Positions 28,678 to 38,595 are shown, counted from the first letter of the stretch. The stretch is DNA of 64,000 nucleotides from JACRAR01 sp041674385 (GCA_041674385.1 JBAYVU010000001.1:142791-206790); one strand, 5' to 3'. Notes: generated by a model not told the origin, from the sequence alone. Program-made: numbers and translations.

Positions 28678-29666
28678 GCGTTGGCTTGCGCGCCGGCCGG
28701 CCGGCGCGAACGGTTGTTGAAATCGAAATCATTGACCAGGCGGAGGAACTGCCACGCCCGGTTGCGGTAAGTATGGTGCTGCATCACTTCAGCATGTAAT
28801 TTTTCGGCCAAGGCGCGCGTTCGTTCGAAGTCGCGTAAATGCGCCTGGATTTTTTCCACGCAATCGTCGAGCGAGGCGAATTCTACCCAGCTGTCGGCAG
28901 GAAATGTGTCGGCGGCGTGCCGGCGCGGATCGGACAGCAAAAAACCGCCGCAGGCCGGTACGCCGTAGCAGCGCTCGGCCAGTCCCCAGCTTGGTTCCGG
29001 CGTGTCGCATACCGCGCCGACGTTGAGGTTGATGCGGCTGCGTTGGACAAACTCGATCTGTTCGGCGAAGCCCATGCGCGGCTGGTACACATAGGGGTCG
29101 CGGAAATCGTGGGTGATTTTCAAGGTATCGAGCCGGGGCGCCAGCGCTTGCAGGAACGCCACCCTCTCGCGCACCTGCTTGAAGTCGGGACTGAGCGCTC
29201 CGAAGAAACTGACATCGACACGGTACTGGTGCGGATCGCGCAGATCGGCCAAAGTCCTGGTGCCGAGGTGGTAGGAGTGGATTTGCGCGGCGTTGGGAAA
29301 ATAGATCGGCGCGTCGTGGAAAGCGGCGGCGTCCTGCAAGGAATGCGTGAGATAAATGTCGACCAGCCGCAACGCCCGGATCAGGATCTTGCGCCACGGT
29401 TTGATCGCGCAATGCCAGGGCGCATCGCGGTTCCAGCTCACCACCGGGATGCCGCGCCGGTTCAGTTGCTTCTTCAGCCGGGCGAATTGCAAGGGTGCCT
29501 TGACATTGATGAAGGCATCGCCGAAATAACACAGACAGTCGTCGAACAGCTCCTCGGAAAACGACTGTCTGGCCGGCACCTGGACGATCTCGCAGCCCTC
29601 GGCTTGCAGCGCGTCGAGCAGCGGATTCTCGCGGGTGTGGAGCGTGACGATCCTGTTCCGCGTCAT
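28674..29666 (-). CDS. CgeB-like glycosyltransferase family 1 protein
   Basis: The product is 330 residues, soluble and GT-B-like. The C-terminal half has the Glyco_trans_1_2/CgeB pattern: DVSFFGALSPDFKQV (start of the second Rossmann half), RSRINLNVGAVCDTPEPSWG, then ERCYGVPACGGFLLSD, and the closing helix HTYRNRAWQFL. It likely adds a sugar to the LPS core or an O-unit on the cytoplasmic side; donor and acceptor are unknown. It is coupled by ATGA overlaps to genes on both sides, so it belongs to the LPS operon. Confidence 0.8.
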   Translation of the reverse strand: MTRNRIVTLHTRENPLLDALQAEGCEIVQVPARQSFSEELFDDCLCYFGDAFINVKAPLQFARLKKQLNRRGIPVVSWNRDAPWHCAIKPWRKILIRALRLVDIYLTHSLQDAAAFHDAPIYFPNAAQIHSYHLGTRTLADLRDPHQYRVDVSFFGALSPDFKQVRERVAFLQALAPRLDTLKITHDFRDPYVYQPRMGFAEQIEFVQRSRINLNVGAVCDTPEPSWGLAERCYGVPACGGFLLSDPRRHAADTFPADSWVEFASLDDCVEKIQAHLRDFERTRALAEKLHAEVMQHHTYRNRAWQFLRLVNDFDFNNRSRRPAGAQANA

Positions 29667-30802
29667 GCCCTATCCTTCTCTGAGCAAGGCAAGGCTGCGA
29701 TCCCGGCGAGCACCGCCACCACCATGATCGCCTGCATGCACTTGGGGTCGACGCAGTCCGGCGGCAGGCGTTCGCAGCGGCGCATCCAGGGGATGCTGCG
29801 GAAGAACTGGATGTTCTGGTCGCGGCAGGGGAAATCCTCGACCGTCACGGCGACGTACGGGCTGTCGCGCCAGAAGTCGCCGGCGCCGCATACCAGCGCC
29901 GAGCCGGGGCCGAACAGCGTCACCGTCGGCACGCCGGCGATGCGGCCGAGATGGGCGACGCCGGTGTCCGGGCACACCAGCAGCCGCGCGCCGCCGAGCA
30001 GGCGCCAGAGTTGCGCGAGGTCGAGACGGCCGGCGAACGACGGGTAACGCTGCGTCGGGTCGATCGCCGCGACCTGCCCGAGTTCGGCGGCGCCGGCGCT
30101 CCACACCGGGGCGATGCCCTGCCCGTCGAGCCAGCCCGCCAGCTCGCGCCAGCGTTGCGGCGGCCATTGCTTGAGCGGGGTACTGGCGCCGACGTGCAGC
30201 ACCGCATAGGGGGCGGGCGGCAGCGCGAATTCATGGGCTGGCGGCGGCGTCCATTGGGCGACACGATACGGCGCCGGACGCGGGCCGTCGACCAGTTCGG
30301 CGGCGGTGTCGCCCCAGGCGGTCGGCGTCGAGGAATACGCGCGCTGTTCGTCGACGGGCCAGTTCTTGTACGCCGGACGGTCGCCGGCGAAGGCGACGAT
30401 CCAGCGTCCGCCGATGGCGCGCGCCAGCCAGCTGTAGCGGTTGTCGGCGGGCAGCAGCACCAGATCCGGTTTGGGCAGGGCCAGCAGCGCGAAGAAAGTC
30501 GCCGGGTCGCGCGGGTCGAAAGGCACCGGCAGCACGCGATAGGGGCCATGCTGATAGAGCGTCACGAAGGCCTTCGGCATCGCCACATGCACGCTGGCAT
30601 CGGGATAGCGCTCGCGCAACTTGGCGAGCAGCGGCGTCAGCATCAGCGCGTCGCCGAGCAGCAGGTGATGCAATACCAGGATGTGCCGCACCTCGCGCGG
30701 CCGGCGTCGGCGTCCGGCCAGCGGCAGGCGCAGCAGCACGAACAGGGCTACCAGCAGGCGCATCGGCAGGCGGCTACGGCGTTTGGTGCTCATGCGCGTC
30801 AT
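29663..30802 (-). CDS. GT9-family (heptosyltransferase-like) glycosyltransferase
   Basis: The product is 379 residues. An N-terminal basic/hydrophobic stretch (RLPMRLLVALFVLLRLPLA) may associate with the membrane. The GT9 domain then starts at HILVLHHLLLGDALMLTPLL and includes VLHVGASTPLKQWPPQRW and CPDTGVAHLGRIAGVPTVT, the nucleotide-sugar-binding half. Four cysteines lie near the C-terminus (PCRDQ, RRCERLPPDC, PKCM). It probably transfers heptose or another sugar to the LPS core. I chose the ATG at 30802, which overlaps the stop of the amidotransferase gene; the longer frame upstream runs antiparallel to no known gene and is shadow coding. Confidence 0.85.
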   Translation of the reverse strand: MTRMSTKRRSRLPMRLLVALFVLLRLPLAGRRRRPREVRHILVLHHLLLGDALMLTPLLAKLRERYPDASVHVAMPKAFVTLYQHGPYRVLPVPFDPRDPATFFALLALPKPDLVLLPADNRYSWLARAIGGRWIVAFAGDRPAYKNWPVDEQRAYSSTPTAWGDTAAELVDGPRPAPYRVAQWTPPPAHEFALPPAPYAVLHVGASTPLKQWPPQRWRELAGWLDGQGIAPVWSAGAAELGQVAAIDPTQRYPSFAGRLDLAQLWRLLGGARLLVCPDTGVAHLGRIAGVPTVTLFGPGSALVCGAGDFWRDSPYVAVTVEDFPCRDQNIQFFRSIPWMRRCERLPPDCVDPKCMQAIMVVAVLAGIAALPCSEKDRA

Positions 30803-32640
30803 GCTTCCTGCGCCGCGAGCGCCGCCAGCTGACCCAGGCTTTCGTCGAGGATCAGTAATTGCAGCACCTGTTCGGCGCTGCTGCCGTCGTGCGCGAAATG
30901 CGCCAGCAGGGCGTCGCAGCGCGCGGCATTGATCTGGCCGCCGGTGTGGCGCTGTAGCCGTTCGCCGAGCCCGTCTTGCCGCGCGGCCAGGTCGACGCGC
31001 AGCCAGTGCGCCAAGGGCGGGTTGAAGCCTTTCTTCTTGCGCGCGAACAGCCGCATCTCGGCCAGTTGCGGCATACGCTCGGCGAGCAACAGCTTGGCCG
31101 GACGGGTGAACCGCTGCGCATCGTCCACGCCCAGCAGCTGCTGGTACCAGACATGATCGACCAGCGGCGCGCGGCCTTCGAGGCCGTGCGCCATGGTGCA
31201 CAGGTCGGTCTTGCGCAGGATGTATTCGGGCAGATAGTTGGCGAGGTCGATCGCCAGCAGCGTGTGCACCGGCGATTTTTTTAGCGGCGTCGCCGTCGCC
31301 GCGCGCCAGTAATGCGTCTGGCCGTCGCCGAAATCGGGCTGGAGAAAGGCGCGCTGTCCCGGCGTGCAGCCGGAGAAACGCAGGCTGTAGGCGGCCTGCC
31401 AATCCAGCCGCAGTTCATCGGCGAGCTTGCGCCAGCCTTTGCCGGCGGGCGTGGCAAAGATCGGCAGCGGCAGGCGGCAAGCGCCACGCCAATGGTTGCG
31501 CAGATGCTTGGCGATGCGCTTGTAGCCGGCGAACAGCTCGTCGCCGCCGTCGCCGCCGAGCGCCACCTTGACGTGCTCGGTGGTGGTGCGCGCCAGGTAC
31601 CAGCTGGGGAAGGACGACGGATCGGCGAAGGGTTCGTCGAGATCGGCGACTATGCCCGCGAAGTCGTCGGCGATGGCGGTCGGCACGGCGATTTTCAGGT
31701 TGGGCAGATCGAGGCGTTGGGCAATTTGCGCGGCGTCGTCGCTCTCGTCCATCGGCGAACCGGGGAAGGCGGCGGTGAAGGTTTGCAGCCGCGTCTGCGG
31801 GTTGGCCGCCAGGCGGCAGGCGATCAGGCTGGAATCGATGCCGCTGCTGAGGAACAGGCCGAGCGGCCGGTCGGCGACGGTGCGCATGGCGATGGCGGCG
31901 TCCAGGCTGTCGCGCCAGTCGCCTGGTTGCGCCTGGGGCTGCCAGTAACTGCGGCGGCGCAGGCTGCCGTCGGCGAGGCTGTATTCGAGCAGTTCGCCGT
32001 TGGCGAGCCGGCGGATGTGCTGGAACACCGTGCGCGGCGCCGGGATGGTGCGGTGGGTGAGGTAGGCGTCGATGCCCTGCGGGTCGAACTGGCGCGCCTC
32101 GCGCGGCAGCCAGGGCAGCACCGCGCGCACCAGCGAACCGAACGCCAGCTCGCCGTCGAGGTGGGCATAGAGCAGCGGCTTCTCGCCCATGCGGTCGCGC
32201 GCCAGCCAGACCTTGTGTTGGCGCAGGTCGACGATGGCGAAGGCGAACATGCCGCGCAGCCGCGCCAGCAGGCCGTCGATGCCCCACGCCTGGTAGCCGT
32301 GCAGGATGAACTCGGTGTCGGCACGGGTGCGGAAAACCGCGCCCCGCGCTTGCAGTTCGGCGGCGTCGGCCTGCCAGTCATAGACCTCGCCGTTGTAGCA
32401 GATCCAGATGTCGCCTGCCGCATTGCTCATCGGCTGGTCGGCTGCGGGCCGCGGGTCGATGATCGCCAGGCGGGCGTGCAGCAGGGCGTGCCGGATCGCG
32501 CTCGCCGCCGGTTGCAACGCGGCATCCCAGCACATGGCATGCTGCGCGTCGGGGCCGCGCTTGGTGAGCGCCGCCAGCATCGCCGCGGGAAGCGTATCCG
32601 GCTGCGAACGGGAACCGAAAAAACCGGCGATGCCGCACAT
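30799..32640 (-). CDS. Asparagine synthase-type glutamine amidotransferase (second in LPS operon)
   Basis: The product is 613 residues. The N-terminal Ntn amidotransferase domain begins with the catalytic Cys2 in MCGIAGFFG, cleaves glutamine to release ammonia, and has NGEVYDW. The C-terminal synthase domain contains the ATP pyrophosphatase loop GLFLSSGIDSSL and LGGDGGDELFAGY. AsnB homologs inside LPS/capsule operons often amidate sugar uronic acids instead of making free asparagine; which applies here cannot be told. The ATG at 32640 sets Cys as residue 2 after Met removal; the upstream in-frame Met would bury it. The start is 8 bp after the preceding GT4 stop. Confidence 0.87.
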   Translation of the reverse strand: MCGIAGFFGSRSQPDTLPAAMLAALTKRGPDAQHAMCWDAALQPAASAIRHALLHARLAIIDPRPAADQPMSNAAGDIWICYNGEVYDWQADAAELQARGAVFRTRADTEFILHGYQAWGIDGLLARLRGMFAFAIVDLRQHKVWLARDRMGEKPLLYAHLDGELAFGSLVRAVLPWLPREARQFDPQGIDAYLTHRTIPAPRTVFQHIRRLANGELLEYSLADGSLRRRSYWQPQAQPGDWRDSLDAAIAMRTVADRPLGLFLSSGIDSSLIACRLAANPQTRLQTFTAAFPGSPMDESDDAAQIAQRLDLPNLKIAVPTAIADDFAGIVADLDEPFADPSSFPSWYLARTTTEHVKVALGGDGGDELFAGYKRIAKHLRNHWRGACRLPLPIFATPAGKGWRKLADELRLDWQAAYSLRFSGCTPGQRAFLQPDFGDGQTHYWRAATATPLKKSPVHTLLAIDLANYLPEYILRKTDLCTMAHGLEGRAPLVDHVWYQQLLGVDDAQRFTRPAKLLLAERMPQLAEMRLFARKKKGFNPPLAHWLRVDLAARQDGLGERLQRHTGGQINAARCDALLAHFAHDGSSAEQVLQLLILDESLGQLAALAAQEA

Positions 32641-32648
32641 GGTCAGGG

Positions 32649-33776
32649 TCAACGCTTCGCCGCAACCTGGGCGAAGATCGTTTCCATCGCGTCGAGCATG
32701 CGGGCGATGCCGAAGCGCTCGCGTGCGCGGCGCAGGCCGGCGTCCGCCATGCGCGTGCGCAAGGCGGCGTCAGTGAGCAGGCGTTCGAGCGCCGCGCCGA
32801 GCGCGGCGGCGTCGTGTGGCGGCACCATCAAGCCGGTCTGGTCGGCGACCACCGCCTCGCCGATCGCGCCGACCGGCGTCGACACCACCGCCAGGCCGCT
32901 CGCCATGGCCTGCATGATGCCCTGCGGCACGCCCTCGTCGCCGTACGACGGCAGGGTGAACAAGTCGAAGGTAGGGAGCCATTCCTCGACGTTATCCTGG
33001 TTGCCGACGAAGCGCACCTGTCCGTTCAGCCCGGCGGCGGCGACGCGGGCTTCGAGGTGGGCGCGGCGCGGCCCGTCGCCGACGATCAAGAGCTGCCAGT
33101 CGGGATGGCGCTGCCGCAATTCGGCGAAGGCGTCGAGCAGGTAGTCGTGGCCTTTCCAGTCGCGCAGCGTGGCGACGATCCCGATAGTCGGCCGCTCGGC
33201 GACGCCGAGCTTGGCGCGCAGCGTCGCCTGGTCGCGCGGCGCGTAGCGGGCGAGGTCGATGCCGGTCGGCACCGAAGTCATCCGCTCCAGCGGCAGGCCA
33301 TTGTCGCGGTTCAGCTGCTGGCGCAGCGCTTCGCCGGTGGTGACGATGTGGGCGGTGGCGCGGGCGTACAGCCAGCGCGTGGTGGCCGCGTTGTTGACGG
33401 CGGTGGACACGTGGCGGGTGCGCAGGATCGGCGGAAAGCCGGGCAGCAGCTGCGCGACCAGCGCGGCCAGCCAGCTGTCGGTCGAGCTGTGCGTGTTGAT
33501 CACGTCGTATTCGCCGCGATGCGCCTTGCACCAGCGGTACAACGCCAGCAGATCGCGCGGGCGTTTCTTGAGCAGCGGGACGTCGACCACCGGAACGCCA
33601 AGTTTTTGCGCGGCGGGAAAAATATCGCCGCAGGCCGGCGTCAGCAGCGTCACCTGATGGCCGCGTTCGAGCATGCCGCGCGCTTCGGTGAGGATGCGGA
33701 TTTCCTGGCCGCCCCAGCCGGTCGAGGATTCGGTGTGGAGGATGCGCAGGGGACGATCGAGGGTAGTTTTGTTCAC
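32649..33776 (-). CDS. GT4-family glycosyltransferase
   Basis: The product is 375 residues with a complete GT-B fold. N-terminal acceptor half: LRILHTESSTGWGGQE and VINTHSSTDSW. C-terminal donor half: IGIVATLRDWKGHDYLLDAF, LLIVGDGPRR, and the E-x7-E type donor motif in SYGDEGVPQGIMQAMASG. It probably extends the LPS core or O-chain. The start is a GTG at 33776 that overlaps the stop of the upstream amidotransferase gene; a longer frame inside that gene is shadow. The acceptor sugar is unknown. Confidence 0.87.
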   Translation of the reverse strand: MNKTTLDRPLRILHTESSTGWGGQEIRILTEARGMLERGHQVTLLTPACGDIFPAAQKLGVPVVDVPLLKKRPRDLLALYRWCKAHRGEYDVINTHSSTDSWLAALVAQLLPGFPPILRTRHVSTAVNNAATTRWLYARATAHIVTTGEALRQQLNRDNGLPLERMTSVPTGIDLARYAPRDQATLRAKLGVAERPTIGIVATLRDWKGHDYLLDAFAELRQRHPDWQLLIVGDGPRRAHLEARVAAAGLNGQVRFVGNQDNVEEWLPTFDLFTLPSYGDEGVPQGIMQAMASGLAVVSTPVGAIGEAVVADQTGLMVPPHDAAALGAALERLLTDAALRTRMADAGLRRARERFGIARMLDAMETIFAQVAAKR

Positions 33777-35638
33777 AGCGAGAAGTCCGGGTTGAAACGG
33801 CGGAACCATTGTTCGAGCACCAGCAGCGTCCACAGCCGGCCGGCGTGGTTGCGCTTGCCCTGGTAGTGTTCGCGTTCGATGCGGTGCAAGGCCGCCGGAG
33901 TGAACAGGCCGCGTGTCGCCAGGCCGGCGAGGCTGTCCTGCACCAGCGGTTTCAATTCGGCGGCGAGCCACTCCGACAGCGGCATGACGAAGCCCTGCTT
34001 GCCGCGCTGGACGATATCGTGCGGCAGATGGCGGGCGGCGATTTTCTTGAGCAGGTATTTGCCGGTGCGGCCGCGGCATTTGAGATCGGGCGCCAGCCGC
34101 GCGCAAAGCTCAACGAAGCGGTGGTCGAGGTAGGGCACCCGCGCTTCGAGCGCGCAGTCCATGGTCGCCCGGTCGACCTTGGTCAGTAGATCGTCGGGCA
34201 GCCAGAGGCCGAGGTCGATGTGCAGCAGGTGGTCGAGATAGTTTGTCGAATTGCATTCGGCATACAGGCGCGCGGCATAGTCGGCGATCTGTTCGCGATG
34301 CCGCGCGCGGAAGGCCGGGGTGTACAGGCCGGCGCGCAGGTGCACGTCGAACACGTTGGGGATGGTGGCGTAGCGGCGCTCGACCGGCTGGGCGATGGCC
34401 TTCAGCAGCCGATCTTTGCGCAGCACCGCCGGCAGGGTGCGCAGCAGGGCGGGCAGCGGCGAATGGCGGTGGCCGAGCAGCGCCGAGATGCGTTCCTCGC
34501 GCAGCCGCTTGGGATAGTTGCCGTAGCCGCCGAACACTTCGTCGGCGCCTTCGCCGGTCAGCACCACCGTCACCTCGCGGCGCGCGAAGCGCGACAGCAG
34601 CAGGGTCGGCAAGGCCGCCTGGTCGGCGAAGGGTTCGTCGAAGATATCCAGCCAGCTGGAGAAGCCGCCGAGCACGTCCTGCGGCGCCAGCATCAGGCTG
34701 TGATGGCGGCTGCCGAGGTGTTCGGCGACCCGTCGCGCATACTCGTGTTCGCTGCCCGCAACGGGGCCGGTAAAGCCGAGGTTGAAGGTGTCGATCGGCC
34801 CGCCCGCCTCCTGCGCCATCAACGCCGCGATCAGGCTGGAATCGACCCCGCCGCTGAGGAAGGCGCCGATCGGCACATCGGCCACCAGCATGGCGCGCAC
34901 CGCATCGCGCAAGGCTTCCTCGACCCGCGCGGCAGTCTCGTCCTCGGAGAGTTCGAGCTTGTCGCGATAGTCGATCTGCCAGTAGCGGAACAGGTCGAGC
35001 CGGCCGTTTTCGATGGACAGCGCGTGGCCCGCCGGCAGCTTGCGGATGCCGGCATAGATGCTGCGCGGCGCCGGCACGTACTGGCATTCGAGGAACAGCC
35101 CGAGCGCTTCGAGATCGAGGTCGCGCGGCACCGCCGGGTGTTCCAGCAGCGCCTTCAGTTCCGAGGCAAATACCAAGCGGCCGGCAACCCAGTGGTAGTG
35201 CAGCGGCTTGACGCCGAGTTGATCGCGCGCCAGCAGCAGGCGCTGGCGGCGCTCGTCCCAGAGGGCGAAGGCGAACATGCCGCGCAGCCGCCCGAGCAGC
35301 GCGTCGCCGTATTCCTCATAGCCATGCACCAGCACTTCGCTATCGGTGTGGGTGACGAAGCGATGGCCGCGGGCGCTCAGTTCGTTGCGCAGTTCGACGA
35401 AGTTGTAAATCTCGCCGTTGAACACCACGGCGACCGTGCCGTCTTCGTTGAACAGCGGCTGCCGTCCGGTTTCGAGGTCGATGACGGCGAGGCGGCGATG
35501 GCCGAGGTGGATCGCCCCCCGCTCGTAAAACCCTTCGGCATCCGGGCCGCGGTGCGCCAGCCGGTCGTTCATACGGCGCAGTATGGCGGTGGCCTCGGCG
35601 TCGGCGACATCTCCCAGAAAGCCGGCGATGCCGCACAT
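33773..35638 (-). CDS. Asparagine synthase-type glutamine amidotransferase (first in LPS operon)
   Basis: The product is 621 residues. It has catalytic Cys2 in MCGIAGFLG, substrate-binding RLAHRGPDAEG and NGEIYNF in the glutaminase domain, then GAFLSGGVDSSLIAALM and GEGADEVFGGYG in the ATP-dependent synthase domain. The similarity to the 613-residue protein two genes downstream is at family level; they are not recent duplicates. Its position next to msbA and glycosyltransferases points to amidation of a surface-polysaccharide sugar, though asparagine synthesis is possible. Its start codon shares one base with the msbA stop. Confidence 0.9.
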   Translation of the reverse strand: MCGIAGFLGDVADAEATAILRRMNDRLAHRGPDAEGFYERGAIHLGHRRLAVIDLETGRQPLFNEDGTVAVVFNGEIYNFVELRNELSARGHRFVTHTDSEVLVHGYEEYGDALLGRLRGMFAFALWDERRQRLLLARDQLGVKPLHYHWVAGRLVFASELKALLEHPAVPRDLDLEALGLFLECQYVPAPRSIYAGIRKLPAGHALSIENGRLDLFRYWQIDYRDKLELSEDETAARVEEALRDAVRAMLVADVPIGAFLSGGVDSSLIAALMAQEAGGPIDTFNLGFTGPVAGSEHEYARRVAEHLGSRHHSLMLAPQDVLGGFSSWLDIFDEPFADQAALPTLLLSRFARREVTVVLTGEGADEVFGGYGNYPKRLREERISALLGHRHSPLPALLRTLPAVLRKDRLLKAIAQPVERRYATIPNVFDVHLRAGLYTPAFRARHREQIADYAARLYAECNSTNYLDHLLHIDLGLWLPDDLLTKVDRATMDCALEARVPYLDHRFVELCARLAPDLKCRGRTGKYLLKKIAARHLPHDIVQRGKQGFVMPLSEWLAAELKPLVQDSLAGLATRGLFTPAALHRIEREHYQGKRNHAGRLWTLLVLEQWFRRFNPDFSL

Positions 35639-37422
35639 CAGCCGGCTTCCTTGCTGGCCGGCAACAAAGTACTGCGGTAAAGGCCGGAGTAGACGCCGTT
35701 GCGCGCCAGCAGCTCCGCGTGTCCGCCGACTTCGGCGACGCGTCCTTCCTGCATGACGACAATGGTGTCGGCATGCTCGATGGTGGATAGCCGATGTGCG
35801 ATGATCAGCGTGGTGCGGTTCCTGGTCAGGGTCTCGAGCGCCGCCTGCACTTGCCGTTCCGATTCGTTGTCCAGCGCCGAGGTGGCCTCGTCGAGAATCA
35901 GGATCGGCGCATTCTTGAGGAAGGCGCGGGCGATCGCAAGACGCTGCTTCTGGCCGCCGGACAGACGCAGCCCCTTTTCGCCGACCTGGGAATCGAAGCC
36001 ATGCGGCAATTGTTCGATGAATTCCAGCGCATGCGCCTGCCGTGCGGCGGTGGCGATCTGTTCGCGCGAGGTGCCGGCGAGGTCGCCGTAGGCGATGTTG
36101 GCGGCGACGGTGTCATCGAACAGATTGACGTCCTGCGTCACGATGGCGATGTGGCGGCGCAGTTCGACCAGCGGAATGTCGCGCAGGTCGACGCCGTCGA
36201 GCAAGATGCGGCCGTCGCCGATCTCGTACAAGCGGGGGATCAGCCCGGCCAGCGTCGACTTGCCGCCGCCGGACACGCCCACCAGCGCCACCGTCTTTCC
36301 GGCCGGCAGGTGCAGGTCGACGTCCGCCAGCGCATCCTGGTTGCCTTGCGCATAGCGGAAGCGTACCCGCTCGAAGCGCAGATCGCCCGCCGGCGGCGTG
36401 CCGAAACGGTGCCGGCCGCCGTCCGCCTCGGTGGCTTCGTCGAGGAAGCGGAACACGCTCTCCGCCGCCACCAAGCCCTTCTGCAACGAGGTGTTGACGC
36501 CGGTCAGCCGCTTTACCGGGGCAAACAGCATCAGCATCGCCGTCATGTAGGAGACGAACATGCCTGCCGTCATGTTCCCCTGCGCCGCGCGAAACGATGC
36601 GAAGTAGATGATCACCGCCAGCGCGATGGCGATCAGCACCTGCACCAGCCCGGAGTTGGCCGCGCTCGCCGCGGTCTGCTTGACCAGGATCTGCCGCAGA
36701 TGGTTGCAGCGTTCCGCGAAATGCGCCCGCTCGCAGGCCGAGCCGCCGAAGATCTTGACGATGCGCTGGTTGGCGCTGGTCTCGTTGATGATCTGCGCCA
36801 CCTGCCCCATCGCCACCTGTCCCTGCTGCGACAGTCGCCGCAAGCGCCGGCTGGCGGCGCGGATGGAAAGCAGCAGCGGCGGGATGACCCCGAGGCACAC
36901 CAGCGTCAGCTGCCAGTCGTAATAGATCAGCAGGCCGAGCAGAAATAGCACGGTAAGGCTGTCCTTGATGCTGATGGTGATGATGTTGAAGCCGGCCTCG
37001 GTGACCATCGTCACGTCGTAGATGAAGCGCGACACCACCGCCCCGGTGGGGTTGCGGTCGAAGTACGACGACGGCAGGCGCACCAGGTGGTCGAACATCT
37101 CGTTGCGCAAATCCTGCACCAGCCTGCCCGCCAGCCAGGTGGTCGAGTACTCGTTGAGGAAACCGCCGACGCCGCGCATCAGCATCAGGCCGACCAGCGC
37201 CAGCGGCACCAGGTGGCGGGGTGTCGCATCGTTGCCGCCGAAGTTGATATCGATCAGCGGTTTCATCAGGCCCGCGAACAACGGCTCGGTCACCGAGGTC
37301 ATCGCCATGAACAGCAGCGACCCCAGGAACGTCCAGCGGTACGGCAGCAGGTAGCCGAACAGGCGCCGATAGATGCGCAGGCTGTCGGGCGACTGGAGAT
37401 TGGCGCTGGAAGTTTCGGTCAT
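35638..37422 (-). CDS. msbA: Lipid A/LPS export ABC transporter, permease-ATPase
   Basis: The product is 594 residues. An N-terminal six-helix exporter domain (about 20-320) fuses to an ATPase domain with Walker A GVSGGGKST, Q-loop VTQDVNLFDD, signature LSGGQ, Walker B ILILDEATSALD and the H-loop histidine in IIAHRLST. It flips lipid A-core from the inner to the outer leaflet of the cytoplasmic membrane, after which the ligase product of this operon would act. The start is 24 bp after the preceding GT4 stop. In many proteobacteria msbA is paired with lpxK; that gene is not here. Confidence 0.93.
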   Translation of the reverse strand: MTETSSANLQSPDSLRIYRRLFGYLLPYRWTFLGSLLFMAMTSVTEPLFAGLMKPLIDINFGGNDATPRHLVPLALVGLMLMRGVGGFLNEYSTTWLAGRLVQDLRNEMFDHLVRLPSSYFDRNPTGAVVSRFIYDVTMVTEAGFNIITISIKDSLTVLFLLGLLIYYDWQLTLVCLGVIPPLLLSIRAASRRLRRLSQQGQVAMGQVAQIINETSANQRIVKIFGGSACERAHFAERCNHLRQILVKQTAASAANSGLVQVLIAIALAVIIYFASFRAAQGNMTAGMFVSYMTAMLMLFAPVKRLTGVNTSLQKGLVAAESVFRFLDEATEADGGRHRFGTPPAGDLRFERVRFRYAQGNQDALADVDLHLPAGKTVALVGVSGGGKSTLAGLIPRLYEIGDGRILLDGVDLRDIPLVELRRHIAIVTQDVNLFDDTVAANIAYGDLAGTSREQIATAARQAHALEFIEQLPHGFDSQVGEKGLRLSGGQKQRLAIARAFLKNAPILILDEATSALDNESERQVQAALETLTRNRTTLIIAHRLSTIEHADTIVVMQEGRVAEVGGHAELLARNGVYSGLYRSTLLPASKEAG

Positions 37423-37446
37423 CGGGATCGAATCCGCTATCGATAA

Positions 37447-38595
37447 TTAAAGCAGCCGCCGGTACAACGCGATCATGCGGCCGGCCATGAGCTCGCCGCT
37501 GAAGGCCGCCGCCGCCTGCACCGCCTGCCGGCCCATCGCGGCGACCCGCGACAGATCGGTCATCTCGAACATCGCCTGGCCCAGCGCCGCCTCGTCGAAG
37601 GCATCGACCACCAGGCCGCTGACGCCTGCCTCGATGGCCTCGGCACCGCCGCAAGCCGTGGTGGTGACGACCGGCAAACCGCAGGCCAGCGCTTCCAGCA
37701 CCACGTTCCCGAAGGGTTCGTAAATGGTCGGGAAGACCAGCGCATCGGCGGCCCCATAGTACGGTCGCAAGTCCTGCTGCGGCCCGGCGAAACACACCCG
37801 GCCGGCCGCCCCGCAACATTCCGCAAGCTGCCGGTAATGCGGCAAGCGCTTGTCCTTGCCGACCACCAGCAGCCATGCCTCGGCCGGCAACTGGCGGATG
37901 GCGGCGGCGAGCCCCTTGCGCTCGAAACCGGAGCCGACGAACAGAAACAGCGGCACCTCCGGCGGAATGGCGTAACGCCGGCGCGCTTCCTGCCGGGCGG
38001 CTTTGAGGCCGGGATGAAAGAAGCCGGTATCGACGCAATTATAAATAACCGGCAAGCAGTCATCCGGCGAATCGGCATGCGAGCTCGTCTTGAAATGCTC
38101 GCCAAAGTATTCGAGCACCTCGCGCCGGACCATCCGGGAAATGCAGATCACCGCCTTCAGCCGCGGACTGCGGAACAAGGCGGTTTCGGCGGCGAGGATG
38201 TAGCGATGGTAGATATTCAGGCTCGGCCAGGCGGACAGTCCCTGCGCGCGCCGGGCTGCCCGGCGCTGTTTGAGCCAGACGCGGTGCAGGCCGTCGCCGG
38301 CACGATAGATGTCGCAGCAGGGAATGCGCTCATGCGACTGCACCAGATCGAAGCCGCCGGCGGCGACGGCGGCAGTGGCGGCGTGGGCAAATCCCCAGTC
38401 GCGCCAGGTGCTGCCGAGGTAGAAAGGGTTCAGCAACTGCCGCCGGTAGTTGGCGCCGCCGGCTTGCGGCGGCCAGGCGCGGGCCAGCACGGTGATGTCG
38501 AGGTCGGGACGGTTGAGCGCGTTCAAGGCCCGTTCGACGAAGCGCTCGGCCCCGCCAAATGGATTGTATTTCTGGCGGATGATGGCCAGCTTCAC
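37447..38595 (-). CDS. GT4-family glycosyltransferase (WaaG-like)
   Basis: The product is 382 residues. It starts VKLAIIRQKYNPFGGAERF, the N-terminal pattern of WaaG/RfaG LPS core glucosyltransferases. The donor half contains FLFVGSGFERKGLAAAI and FPTIYEPFGNVVLEALACG, the GT4 EX7E motif. It probably adds the first hexose to the inner-core heptose. The start is a GTG at 38595 that overlaps the upstream heptosyltransferase stop (GTGA); the frame continues upstream only as shadow coding. WaaG identity is likely but not proven. Confidence 0.85.
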   Translation of the reverse strand: MKLAIIRQKYNPFGGAERFVERALNALNRPDLDITVLARAWPPQAGGANYRRQLLNPFYLGSTWRDWGFAHAATAAVAAGGFDLVQSHERIPCCDIYRAGDGLHRVWLKQRRAARRAQGLSAWPSLNIYHRYILAAETALFRSPRLKAVICISRMVRREVLEYFGEHFKTSSHADSPDDCLPVIYNCVDTGFFHPGLKAARQEARRRYAIPPEVPLFLFVGSGFERKGLAAAIRQLPAEAWLLVVGKDKRLPHYRQLAECCGAAGRVCFAGPQQDLRPYYGAADALVFPTIYEPFGNVVLEALACGLPVVTTTACGGAEAIEAGVSGLVVDAFDEAALGQAMFEMTDLSRVAAMGRQAVQAAAAFSGELMAGRMIALYRRLL

